A stretch of 64,000 nucleotides of DNA from Rhododendron vialii (GCF_030253575.1 NC_080560.1:40843001-40907000), one strand, 5' to 3'; positions 23,760 to 36,100 are shown, counted from the first letter of the stretch. Notes: a model not told the origin generated them from the letters alone. Numbers and translations are program-made.

Positions 23760-26700
23760 ATACACTAATTCAAGAACCCACCTGGCTTTTTGCCTAGGAA
23801 AGTACAAGCAGCAATGATTCCTGGGCTAGCCCCACAAATTTATTTGGCAGTCAAAAAAATGAGCTGAAAAGTTGGTACACAGTGAAATAAATCAAAGCAT
23901 TATTGTGCTTTATCAGATATTAAAGTGGGAAAGTTGAATTCCACTAGAGGAAAAATGATTAATCCTCAATTACTGCTAGTGGGTCGAAGATTTGCATGGA
24001 GTGTGGAGAGAGAGAGAGAGAGAGAGAGAGTTGTGATTGGTTTTCCACACTGCTTTTCCTTTCTGTATCTATCTGTAACAGGATATGAATGTAAACAAAC
24101 GTACACGGTTTTTTGACTCTAGAGTGGAAAGTTGAGAGAGAGAGAACGGCCGCAAGTCAAAAACAGTCCATCGCTCGCTTTCTTTCTTCCACCCACGGCT
24201 TCTCTCTCTCTCTCCACTCTCTCTCAACATACTGTAATTGATACTACTAATTTGGAGCAATTCATTTCTACAAAATGATTTTGCTTTTATAAAACCCATA
24301 AAATGATTATTTATATGTGGTACACTATCCAACTAGCAAACACGTAGATCATAATATCCGGAGGGAATTTACTAAAAAATTCTTTGAGCACCGTCCCGCG
24401 GTACTTGATGGTCCTTTCTCACGACATATTTCTATACGTTACGTGGCGGTGCTTCAAGAGTATTGAATAATTAAACCAATACAAAGAGGTGACAAAATGT
24501 TGAATAATACTGGAGGCTTCAGATTCGCTTCGGTCTCCTCTCAGGACTGAAAGGTTCATCCGGGACTTTGTGATTTTTTTAATGTTAATTTTGATAATCG
24601 GAGTCAGATCATTTTTTATAACTCATAGAAAATATCAAACACGCTAAAAATTGTTGAGCGGGTGTCGATCATTACGTACCTAATTGTGATATATTTATTT
24701 TAAGATCAAAGAGTTTCGATTCTATATTATTCTTTGTTTTGTAAGATAAACGTGTTTTTAAATTATTAATTGATGTCCGATCAACGTAATTTTAGATGAT
24801 TTTGGGAACCTGAAGACAATAATCTTGGCGAATTATTGAGTAGGCTATATGCTTTGTCTTCTATGAAATAGTAGTCGTAACAATAAGTAGGATAAAAATA
24901 ATTGAATATGTTTTTTCATAAAATCATTGGAATATTAAATAAGTATATCACTTCAATACACCTACGTGTTTTGTTTTCTACTAAGCTAACGTAAATACAA
25001 AATCTTTAATTAAATTTAATTAAAACATCTTCCAAAGAACTGTAATTACCAACCACTCCAATTTTGAGATTCGGGCTTACCACTTTCTTAATTTAAAATA
25101 TTTTTGTTGAGATTTGCTATTAATCATCTCGAGATAGATAATTTTGTTTATTAAAAATATATCATGTTTTCTAGACTTCTTGGGTGTATAATCCAAGGGG
25201 ACAAACCACAATTAAATAAAGAAGTATTTTATTACTTCTTTTGTGACAGATTCTCCTACTATTGACCACACAAGAATTTTTTACATTCATCCATTGCTAC
25301 GAATCTTTGTAAAATTTATGCTTCGCATTTGAAATTAAAATTGTAGAGAATTATTCTGTCAATTTTAAGAAGTGGAGCTCTGCAGGAGATTTGACTCCGC
25401 CGTTGGACATGCTATAAGGCGTCAATTTTTTAGCTGGCTTTTGACGTTGCCATCTCATATTGAATTTGACATATGAAAAGGTAGCATGCAAAACCTTTTT
25501 CTTTGATTACTTTAGGCATTGAAACTAATACTCTTGTCCAAAGTTGAAAAAAGTATAAGAGAGAAAAGATTTGAGTACATATATATATATATTTCTACAT
25601 AAATCCTACAATCTTTTACAGAGGTGTCAAAATTTAACACGTCGAATTGCTACATTAGACTTCAAATGAATTGAACATCCCTAGACTATCCGCCACTACG
25701 AGTTGCATCACTTTCCTCTATTTTCCTCATATTGATTGTTAGAAACTTAGAATAAGAAGCAATAATTATTCAATGTTTTGCAAATATGATTGCACAAGAA
25801 CGATATATATCCCTCAAAAAAAATGAATATTATGAGAGAGTCTAATTCATATAATGCCAAAGTTTGATTCCAAAGCAATGACTTGACGGATCGTAGAGGT
25901 GGTTTAATTTTTTTTTTTGTGTGATGATTCAGAAATATTGACATCTATTTTTGCTTTTAAGGAAAAAAAAACCCTAAATCTCCAAAGGCAGGCCACAAAT
26001 TAACACCCCCCCCCCCCCCCACACGCACGCACACACACACACATAATAAATTTCTTTTGCTGAGAAAAAAATCATTGTCTATATATTTATAAGTACAAAA
26101 CAAAAGATTAAACGGACCGATGACACAACAACATAAGTCACCTGAGACTCAAAAATAAGGAAGACAAGACACTAACCAAAATAACAAAAACCGAACGAAA
26201 AGAAAAACATCTCCAACCCTCAAAACCCAACAACAAAAGAACAAATATGCCGACGCAGACGGGTTGTTAAGGTAGGTGAGCTTATATGTTGACCCCCGGG
26301 TCCCCCGCCCATTGCCAATCTCTTTCATTGATGCAAGATGGTTGAAAGTGGATTAGATGGAGCACCCAAATTAATCATATATTAGAGATCAATTAGGAGA
26401 GGCAGATGACTTATATGAGACCACTAGTAGGCTTGTAATTTGGAGTGGTTAGAGAGAAGATACCAAAGCCAAAACCATTAAGCTAAGATTAGATGGAGTA
26501 AACTATGTTGAGAAATGAATTAGGAGTACAATTTGTTTCCCTAATCCTAGGTGGACGAAATCCCTAATGCCTTCTTCTTCTTTTTTTAAATAATGGGTGT
26601 CAGTTGGGTCAGCTTACCCGCGTCTCGATTAATCTCGGACTATGAAAGTAATGATCATCTAGACCTCCATAGAAATCAGTACAGAGGGGGTACTATTGGT

Positions 26701-27780
26701 CATGATCTCAAAAATAATTTTCACAATCAAGTCTGGTGTTATTTTCCATCTTGCTCCCTATGTTTTACAGGTTTGTCATTTAACATGATAATTGAGCAAA
26801 CAGAAGCCTATAAATATGCAGCATAAAAATGCGAGAAGACAAAAACACTCGCCCTATAAAATAAAATAAAATAAAAAGATAGAGGAGAAGTGATTTTTGG
26901 TGACACCGAATCTCACGCATTCCACTGGCCCATAAGTTGATCTTTTTTGGCAATACAACGGTGGCTTGCGTGTTACATCACAATTTTAGAATAAAGTAGA
27001 TCGATAATGCTGTCATATTCGCCCTATTTTTGAGTTATTGAATTTATGTATGCGTATTTGGGCGAGTTGGTTGAACCATATAAAAAGCAATATATAGCTG
27101 ATTCGATTCAAGTAACAAAAAAAAAAAAAAATTGCAGTGGGGGCCTGTGTCCCGGTGGGACTACATTAGCTCCGCCACTGGAATCAACCATTGCCTTAAG
27201 TGACACTAAAGGGCCCGTTCATTTTGGAATTTTGGATTTATAGGTAATGAGTGTAAAGAGAAATAAAGTAATGATTGAAAATAAAGATAATAATTGGAGA
27301 GAGATATAGAAAAAAATAAGAATAATGATTGAAAAGAAATAGAATAATGATTAGAATTCAAAATCCAAATCCCAAAACGAACGGGATCTAAGAGCTTATT
27401 GATAGTGACGGGTGAGTCGAAACTGTGAGTTTAAAGGTAAACCTCTTACCCGTTGTCATGCACGCAAGTGACAATTGAGAGGGTGGGACCAGAAGAGAGC
27501 TCCAGTTGTAGAAATCACAAACTGATACAATATTGACGACCTACAAGTTTGAGTTTATTTTTTCGGTCGACAAAATTTCCACCTTTAATATTCGAAAGTT
27601 CCAATCTTGAACGATTTTTATGCTCTCATCTGATAGAGCGAATCAGTCACACTCCTCTCGCATGCACCTCAAAGCTTATATATACACGTGAGAGAAGTGC
27701 GATTGAGTAGTTACGATTGTGTCTATAATCTTACCATTATTTGTAATCAAAAAGAAGTTGGACTCGAATTACTAACGGGT
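23760..27780. other. Gene-free intergenic DNA with simple repeats
   Basis: No supported gene. It contains (GA)n at 24,006-24,030, CT-rich patches at 24,200-24,233, a C run followed by (CA)n at about 26,007-26,042, and directly after it a short segment, ATAATAAATTTCTTTTGCTGA plus A7, that resembles the 3' end of LINE-like copies elsewhere in the window (52,735-52,760). Near 27,136-27,180 a CAGTGGGGGC ... GCTCCGCCACTG pair looks like fused hAT-type ends. Confidence 0.5.
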
Positions 27781-27813
27781 GGCTTTTTTCCAGTTACCAT
27801 TCTTGCTAAAAAG

Positions 27814-28356
27814 TTATCGTGAAGGCTCGATAAGGCCATTACAGAGCCTACTTTGACGATCCAAACAGATCATGTTTGTAGGCTTGCCAAGCATATCAAT
27901 GCGAAAGACTACAGATGGTAAGACTATTGTAGCTATGCAATCATCTTTCTTCAAAAAAGTCAAAACCGTTTTATTCTCAAAATTGGTTGGTTCCATTTTT
28001 TTCAAGGCAATTGTGGGATTAGTTTGCCCATCCAATCAACCTTTCTTTTGCACGAATGGGTCTGCTCAAAAGGCTGTGTGGCCTAGGGATTACAAATATA
28101 AATGAACTGTTCAAAAAGGCCCTAGCATAAGAATAAATTTGATTTTAAGAATGGGGTTCAGATTCTTTTCGATAACTGTCCCAACAATCTCAAATGCACT
28201 ACGATACAGGAGACTCTCTCCGGTCGAATTTTCCGCAGAATCCATACATGAAAAACAACTTCTGCAACTTTTAACAGTTACTGCATAGTATTTTCTTATC
28301 ATATCAAAATCAAACGATGTTGGATCCACCAAAAATGCCTTCCAATGGGATGCCAA
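27814..28356 (-). pseudogene. Unidentified coding-like remnant
   Basis: Two neighbouring minus-strand open stretches, 28,111-28,356 (starts MASHWKAFLVDPTSFDFDMI) and 27,814-28,035 (contains NKTVLTFLKKDDCIATIVL), have more protein-like composition than the surrounding AT-rich sequence. I do not recognise a family. They may be two exons or two parts of a decayed gene. There is no conserved start context and no clear intron between them. Confidence 0.25.
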
Positions 28357-28445
28357 AGTGGAGGCGATCCAAATCCTATGTCTTCCCTTTCCAATAGATT
28401 ACCTTCACTACTAAGCAAATGGGTTTCTAGTAAAATAATGATACC

Positions 28446-28510
28446 AATGGCCTTAACGTTTTAACTTATCAAAAAAAGAGAAAAGAAAAGAAAGGCCATA
28501 ATGTTTTACT
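28446..28510 (+). mobile_element. Ultra-short poly(A) insertion with imperfect target duplication
   Basis: GGCCTTAACGTTTTAACT (about 28,449-28,466) and GGCCATAATGTTTTACT (28,494-28,510) are near-direct repeats. Between them lies TATC followed by an A-rich tail (28,467-28,490). The flanks have diverged, so it is older than the other members of this group. Confidence 0.5.
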
Positions 28511-28883
28511 ACTACTTAAACTTGTGGTTCCTGAATAGTAGTACTATCTCAAATAAACCACACTGACGATACAAGGGACGGAGTTAGGATTTGCAAAGAG
28601 AGGGTCGAAACTTTAGGATTTGGTAATTCGCATATTCACGTGGTTGTTGAATTTTTAAGTTTTTCTTATATAATTTGAAATTCGAGCATGAAATGTTACT
28701 AAAAATATTTTACAAGAAAAAAATAGCCACCTTATATTCATTTCTGGCAAAAGTAATTACTTTTCACTACATCTTAACCCATTTACTTTTTTCTTTCTTG
28801 TGAATATTATGCCATTAGTTATTATATTTTTAATTTCAAGTATGGAGGAGTTGATATAGAATATTATGACTATTTCCGCTGTA

Positions 28884-29098
28884 CTCCCTCCGTCTCTAAA
28901 TATGTATTCGGCGCGCAAACCCAAGCCTTACAAAAAAATTCATGTTTTTCGTTAAAAATCTAATTTTCTTCCACAATCTAATAGAATCCATTGCCATCTA
29001 TTGATTTGTGAAAAAAAATTAATTTTTTTAACGAAGCAAATGCATTTTTTTAAAGGTCTAAGTTTGCGCGCCGAACACTTATTTAAGAACAGAGAGAA
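28884..29098. mobile_element. Stowaway-like MITE
   Basis: Starts CTCCCTCCGTCTCTAAATA after TA (28,882-28,883) and ends TTTAAGAACAGAGAGAA before TA (29,099-29,100). Inner arms CGGCGCGCAAAC and GTTTGCGCGCCG are complementary. Confidence 0.65.
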
Positions 29099-29505
29099 TA
29101 TGATATACTAGGGTAATTCTAGCAAGGCGGCGGGGGCGGGTGGTTGTCCGTCCCCCACCCATATACATACATTCGACTTTGGACGACGCCATAGCAGACT
29201 GTTAACTCATACTCCCCTGCCTCGTAATTTTAGTTCCTTTTTTAGAATTTAATTATTTAAAGAGATCTCATCACCGCATCTCAAATTAAGTACTATAAAT
29301 TTCTGAATTTGGCCTTTATTTTATAAACGTGGAACTATTACTCTAAGGAAATTGATTTTAGCACTCCAAAAAGTGATATAGGGGTTCCAAAATAATGTCG
29401 TTTTGTGCATTAATACAGTTCAATTTTGAAACTCCTCCATCAATTTTTAGAGTGTCAAAATCACAATCCTTACTCTAATTCAAAAGAACAAGGACCAAAA
29501 AAAAA

Positions 29506-30430
29506 GGGTTAATTACTTGTTGCCCCCTTTATCTATACACATTTTTCACTTTACACCCTCCAATTATAGAACGCTACAACCTACCCCCTTTATCTTCCAA
29601 TTCCTAACACATAAGGCCTGCCGTTAGTCTTTTTTTTTTAATCCGCTCCTGCCGTTAGTCTGGAATCCAAAAAATCGTCAAAGGGGCATGTGCATGTCAC
29701 ATGATCTGTAACAAGAAAAAAATTAAGTGCTCTAATTTTCAATCCGTTTGAATCGGTGTGAAGATTTTATTTCTCTGATCATTTTATTCCAAAGGATCAT
29801 AATTAATTTTTGGCTCTAGGGCTCTCGTTAGTTAGCCCTAAAAGATATTTGGTTCTATTATTTTTTTAGGACTAATTAACGGGAGCTCTAGAGTCAAAAA
29901 TTAACTATGACTCTTTAGAATAAAATGATCATGGAAATAAGATCTTTGTACCGGTTCAAACGGATTGAAAATTGAAGCACTTAATTTTTCATAAGTACTT
30001 TATACGGAGTATATTAAAAAATATGGTTAAAAAATTAAGTGTTCCAATTTTTAATCTGTTTGAACCGGTACAAATATTATGATACGGAGTATACTAACTA
30101 ACAAGAGCCCTAGAGCCAAAAATTAATTATGATTCTTTAGGATAAAATAATCAGAGACATAAGATTTTAGCACCGATTCAAACAGATTGAAAATTAAAGC
30201 ACTTAATTTTTTATTATTTTTTATAGATCATGTAACATGCACATGCCCCTTCGATGATTTTTTGGATCCCAAACTAACGGCAGGAGCAGATCAAAAAAAA
30301 AAAAAAAACTAACGGTAAGCCTTATGTGTTAGGAATTAGAAGATAAAGGGGGTAGGTTGTAGCGTTCTATAGTAGGAGGGGGTAAAGTGAAAAATATGTT
30401 TAGATAAAGGGGGCAACAAGTAATTAACCC
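29506..30430. mobile_element. Large MITE of nested inverted repeats
   Basis: The left end GGGTTAATTACTTGTTGCCC and right end GGGCAACAAGTAATTAACCC are perfect inverted repeats, and the arms pair for about 300 bp or more. Both outer sides are A9 or longer, possibly a 9-bp target duplication of the Mutator type but in a homopolymer, so not decisive. Inside, a module around AATTAAGTGCTCTAATTTTCA ... TTTTTGGCTCTAGGGCTC occurs four times in alternating orientation (about 29,727, 29,870, 30,025, 30,100). No coding capacity. Confidence 0.75.
29617..29661 (-). mobile_element. Ultra-short poly(A) insertion inside the MITE arm
   Basis: CCTGCCGTTAGTCT occurs at 29,617-29,630 and again at 29,648-29,661, enclosing T9 and AATCCGCT. 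On the minus strand this is AGCGGATT plus a poly(A) tail. The mirror image is present in the other arm at 30,271-30,319 (AGCAGATC plus A16 between AAACTAACGG repeats). Confidence 0.7.
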
Positions 30431-30753
30431 AAAAAAAAAAGAAATCTATCATCAACTTTCTGTTTTTGACTTGTCAAAATGGACATGTGTTTTATGGGAG
30501 AAATTTTTGGGTGACCGAGTGCCACGTTCGAGCCGTCCAAAAGTATATTAGACGGTTTCAAATTGAGACACTCTCTTTCCTCTCACCTCAACACTCTCTT
30601 TCCTATTTCTCTCTTCAAATCTGAGCCATCCAAGATCGAAAATGGACGGCTCGGATGAGCCAAGCGGGCACCACGTGGTATCTGCTCGGCACTTAAAAAA
30701 TCTTCTCTATTTCTGGACAATCAAATATAAAAAACAATAATGATTCCCACATA

Positions 30754-31096
30754 AATTTTTGTGCACATATCATGTACATACATTTTTATGGGGCTCATAT
30801 CGGGGTCTCGTAAAATGATCCAAATCGCTCATCTTTTTTAAAATATTTTTTGGAGGGTTCCCGTAAAAAATCAACTCCAACGGATATCGGTAAGGGCTTT
30901 CTCAGAAATCGTAGGGTGAATCATTCTGTTTTGCCCTACGATTTCTGAGAAAGCTCTTACCGATATCCGTTGAAGCTGATTTTTTACAGGAACGCTCCAA
31001 ACAATATTGAAAAAAAGATGAGCGGTTCGGATCATTTTGCGGGACTCCAATATGAGCCCCACAAAAAAATATGTGCATGATATGTGCACAAAAATA
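30754..31096. mobile_element. Foldback element with nearly full-length arms
   Basis: AATTTTTGTGCACATATCATG at the left pairs with CATGATATGTGCACAAAAAT at the right. Near the centre, CTTTCTCAGAAATCGTAGGG pairs with CCCTACGATTTCTGAGAAAG across a spacer of under 20 bp at about 30,925. One strand would form a long hairpin. No coding content. Confidence 0.75.
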
Positions 31097-31611
31097 TGTG
31101 CAAGTAGCACTGTTGTATAAAAAATGGGCTAAAATGAGACGGACGGAGTAATTGATTTCGGTTTCATCATAGTACTAATAAACTCGTTAATAATGTCAAA
31201 ACTGTTTCTGTTGGTGCCAAAATTTAAATGCAGAAAAATATTGTATACTGCATATTGTACAAGCCTTTTGTGTATTAGAATTTTGACGCCAACAAAAATA
31301 GTTTTGATATTATCACTTCCTATCAAGAAGGTTAGATCTAGACGAAGTCCTACAAATGAGAATAATCGTATGGTGGTTTTGGTGCCTAACACCCCTCTCC
31401 TCCCCCATATATCGTGCTGAACCCCACCTTGCACCTAAATTTTTAGTTGTGAGGAGAATTCATATAAAACAAGTTTTACAGGCAATTTATAATTCCAACT
31501 TAGAATTAATGGTCCGTCGTTTGAAAGTTTGTTTTTTAATTTTGAATTTCAGCGACGCTGATTATGATCGTTAAAAAAAAAAAAAAAAACCATACAATTA
31601 CGACCTGGACG

Positions 31612-32352
31612 CAAAGATGGAGCCAAGGGGGTCTAGTAGGGGCGGCCGCCACGACAAGATTTTTAGAAAATACAATTATTATATGTAAAAAATAAAAATT
31701 ATCCCAAACTTATATAGACTCATTACGGCTAGATTTTTTCTCTAATTTTTTTGCTATATACTGGTCCTAAATCATTGTTTTTTCTCAAGAAAGGATATCC
31801 AAAATAGTATTACAAAACTAAATTCAATTGGCCAAAGTAAAATAATATAAAGGATGAAGTCTAATTAAGGAAAAAAAAACTCCACACTTTAATCTAAACG
31901 ACTTAACCTAAAAAATAAACAAGTAACCAAAACAGTGGGCACTGTGCACGACTCGGCAATAGTAGATTTCTCGTTTAATGGACTTTCGAATTTCTAATGT
32001 CGGCACTGTGCAGTAGTGGACTTCCAAAAAAATAAAAAATCATTTATCTTTCGGTGCTTTGTGTGGATTTCTCAAACTCCTTAAAAAAAATGTTAGTCTT
32101 CTCCAATTTTTCAATGTTCAATTGATGTTAGAGAGCGGATCAAAAAAAATATTGAAGTCAGAAAAATTATTGAATGTTTTAAATCCCTTATTGAGTTTGT
32201 ATTGAGCAATAGATGATATACATTTGCACTAAATATATATATAAAAAAAATCCCTCACTAAGTTTTTTCTAGAATCGATGATTGCAATGCAATTTTTATT
32301 TTTTTAGTATATATTTCGCTACTGCTAGGGTAAAATCTTGACTTCGTCATTG
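31612..32352. mobile_element. Non-autonomous hAT element (741 bp)
   Basis: Begins CAAAGATGGAGCCAAG and ends CTTGACTTCGTCATTG, imperfect terminal inverted repeats of the CA...TG hAT type. Flanking 8-mers are CCTGGACG (31,604-31,611) and TCTGGACG (32,353-32,360), a 7/8 target duplication of the length typical of hAT. The interior is AT-rich without a transposase frame. Confidence 0.65.
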
Positions 32353-32880
32353 TCTGGACGAAGAAAGGTTAGCGACCTTACCTCATCTTCGGATTATATC
32401 GTTGAGCCACCGATAAAAGAAAGAAATGGACCATTGCGTATTAGAAGAACAAATGAATTTGTTGGACAAACTTGAAAAATTAAATTTCAATTGGGTAGGA
32501 CGTGCAAATATTAGGTGGAATTCGTGTATTTATTTGGCCGCCTTGAGCATGTGTAAATTCCGTAATCACATACTGCACGTGGCGCTCTTGTAATTGGGAC
32601 ACCGTCCCATGGTACCGCAAAGATCAGTCTATAATACAACAATATCGTATCCTAGATCAAATCTCTTAATATAGTGTAAATTAAAATGAATGAATAGCAA
32701 AAAAAAAACAAAAATTGCTCTACTAATGTTGGCGACGTGTAGCTCATTCATTGGCCATCGAGAATTCTCTCCTACGCAATCTCGCCGTACAGGTTCTATC
32801 CAATCGGCTCACCCCTGCCAAGTGCCAAAGTAAAGTAAAGTAAAATCTCCCATTTCGAGAAAGTCTCTCTCTCTCTCTCT

Positions 32881-33107
32881 ATGGGCACCACCACAACACT
32901 ACTAGCTTTTATCAGATCCACCACTCCCTCTCTCTCCTCACCAACAACAACAAAGCTCTCTCGCTCCTCCCTCTCTCTCCTCAGCTCGAAACGCTCTCTC
33001 CTCATCAGGAACCCCAATTTCAACACCAGACGCACATCGTTGTCGTTGTCGTCGTCGTTCTCATCTGCGCTCATGGCCGCTCCTCTCCAAGTCAACGCAC
33101 CCTCTAT

Positions 33108-33138
<31 letters not shown>

Positions 33139-36100
33139 AGATATATTAATTTCACAATCTTCTTACTTGCATTGTGGAATTCCCTACTGAATTATATGAT
33201 CTAGTGATGCAAACTCTTTGTTTGATTTGGAATTCGAGGAGTTTCATGAGTTGTTTATATCTATACATATACTCAAGTGCGGAAGCATTTTAGAAATTAG
33301 CACAAATTATGTTTTGTTTCATTATGGTTGCACTTTGCAACATAAGTTTTTTGTTGTTGTTGTTGGAATTACATGCAAATAAATAAGGTAAGTGCTGGGC
33401 AAAAAATGTGTGACTTTTGGGGAAGCGGGAAGGTGGAGGAATCAAAGAATGTGAAATGAGAGGAGTGGAGTGGAGAAAGGTGATGTGGATTTTTGTGTGA
33501 TTTTCTTGATTGTCTGAGAAAAAGGAGGGAGTGCCAAGTGGACTACAACTCTTTAGTATCTACTATCAATAATTCTAGTACCACGTGCACTTACACACCC
33601 AAATACACACCCACATTCACATGAGTGGTGGGTCCCACACACACTTGAGGTGTTAGTGTGTGTGGGACCCACCACTCATGTGAGTGTGGGTGTGTGTTTG
33701 GGTGTGTAAGTGTATGTGGTGCTAGCAAGGTTGATATAGATTAGATGCACATATACATATCTATGAAACTCAAGGGAAACGTGGATAGTTTTTTTTTTTT
33801 CCCTAGGCGAAAGTCAGCGAAAGTCAGCAATGTTAGTTGTAGTTAGTGAGGTTTGAACTTCAATCGAAGGGAAACGTGGATAGTTACTGGTTTAGAATTG
33901 AAGGATTGTTTTTTTCTAATTGTGATTTGATAACCTTCTTACTTGCATTGGGGAACTCATCTCCGAATTATGTTGTTGTGATGCATGGTTTTATTGAATT
34001 CGAGATGTTTAAGTTGTGCTGCCTCTCAAATGTCTAGATTTGTGTATGGATACTGAGTTATCTGATGATTTTATGGGATTGATAAGTTTCATTTCTCTCC
34101 ACATCATAAGTATGGAAACGAAAAACAGACAATCAAGGTCCCTTATCCTTTCCATTCAGCCAAACGTCCGATAATCTATTGATCTTCTCGTCTGAGCTCC
34201 CACATGTACTAATTGTGTTATCGGCAAACCCCTTCCAGTTTGCCACGTTGCTTTTAATCCAAGTTTTTCTCCAAGCATCACCTCCTTATGCACCTCTCGG
34301 AAGTTTTCTTCTCATTCAACCCCCTCCACATACTTGGCATTTAGACTCAATCCCACATCGCTCATCTGAGCCACCCAAGCTTGGTTAATACATTAACATT
34401 ATAGAGGTTACTCCACCTATTGTCAATTGATTTTGGGTTGGAACCCTCCAAGAAATCTAACATGGTATCAGGTCTTGGGTGACCTCACCTCGCGTGGTCA
34501 AGTCTTCGTCGCTTGAGTCAATCGCCTCATCTCATCAATTCATACATCCATGTGCATCCATTTTGCACTTGAGGAATCTCCTGATTTCCTCAATTTATAC
34601 CTCCACGTGCGTCCGGGCTGCACGTGAAGGGGAATGTTAGACTTAATTCCACATCGCTCATCTAAGCCATCCAAGCTTGGTTAATATATTCTAGAGGTTA
34701 CTCCACTAATTGCCAATTGGTTTTAGGTTGGAACCCTCTAAGAAATCTAACATGGTATCAGTGAAGTTTTGAATTCCATCCATAGTGAGTTACAAAGCAT
34801 CCCACAGATTGGTGACTCAGCATCTCTAATATACATCAATACACACATGCTCTCTATATACATGCATGATGCATACGAAAATGAAATCGGACGGAATTGT
34901 GCATAGTAAAGGTGTTTAAAAGGTTAACATTCTTCCTAATTGTGAGCTTGTAATCTTCTTACGTGCATTACCCAACTGAATTGTGATCTAGTGACGCGTA
35001 TGCTTCGTTAGTATGCCTTTGAGGCGTTTAAGTGGTTCTGTGTTGTCAAGGGATACATGAGTAATGAGATGATTTTCATAATCAGAATGCTTTTTTTTTT
35101 TTCCCGTTGCTTTGATTGAGTGAAATTTGCTTGATCAAGGTCCACTAGATGAGGCATTGGATGAAATAGGTCTCTACAGTGATTGTCTCTATTAATTTCT
35201 GTCTCTGCATGTATTAACATAAGCATGCACATTAATACGAAATTGCAATCCCAAGAATTCTGATAGTAAGTGGTTACATTTACATTGTGGAATACGGATT
35301 TGAATAGTGACCTAGTGATGCATATGATTGGGCTTTTTATGGAATTTGAGGAGTTTAAGTGGTTATGTTTCATACAGGATTGATTTGTGTATAGATACAG
35401 AGTTCTTTGATGATTTGATGCAATTAATATGATTTGGTTTGGTTTTGATTGATTGATATTTGGATGATGAAGGTGCACTAAATGAGTCACTTGATGCTTC
35501 ATCCCCCGGTTTGGTCGGAGCCAATGATTTGCTGATAGTGGGGCCTGGTGTTCTTGGGCGGTTAGTGGCTGAGAAATGGCGGGAGGTATAATTCGAGCCA
35601 CTGAACCCTATAAATTAGGTTTAACCCTATAAATTAGGTTAGCTGTCTACTTACTGGATCAGGTTTAAGCAAGGATGGATCCATAATTTTGCATTTTTTG
35701 GGGTTGCAAACTCAGATGAATATGCGATTATCTTTCGAATTAGTAGTATGATGTCAGCGTCTTTAAATTTTGCAGGCGCCTTATGCGTACTTCGTGATGG
35801 ATTAATTCGGTTTAATTTAATTCTGAATCTTCTTGTTGGTTTTTCATTGTACAAGTTTTAACAAATGGGACTCAAGCATGTGGGCTTTGAGGCTTATATT
35901 TGTAGTTTACTGTTATGGGCAGGAGCACCCAGGGTGTCAAATCGTTGGGCAGACAGTGACTGCGGATCACCATGATGAGTTGATTAAAATCGGGATTAAT
36001 CCATTCTTGAAGGAAACAAAGGCAACTCATAAGTTTCCTTACGTTATTTTTTGTGCTCCTCCATCCCGAACTCCGGACTATCCAGGTGATGTTAGGTATG

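Larger units (their letters stand above)
33155..35440 (+). repeat. Four diverged copies of an intron-internal repeat (intron 1)
   Basis: A block containing CTTACTTGCATTGTGGAATTC, then CTAGTGATGCA, then AATTCGAGGAGTTT appears at about 33,165-33,250, 33,940-34,015, 34,950-35,040 and 35,275-35,365, with divergence. Two copies are followed by a similar TTGTGTATxGATACxGAGTT block (34,040; 35,388). Insertions (hairpin, SINE, TRIM) separate them. Confidence 0.6.

Noticed and set aside
31137-31148. GAGACGGACGGAG next to TA as a Stowaway right end
   Set aside because: No left partner within a reasonable distance.
32796-33155. Minus-strand open frame with Arg-Glu runs
   Set aside because: Antisense to exon 1 of the Rossmann-fold gene and to CT repeats, which read as Arg-Glu on the other strand.
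35008-35601. Minus-strand open frame of 197 codons
   Set aside because: Antisense to intron 1 and exon 2 of the Rossmann-fold gene; His/Asn/Ile-rich composition as expected from AT-rich intron DNA.
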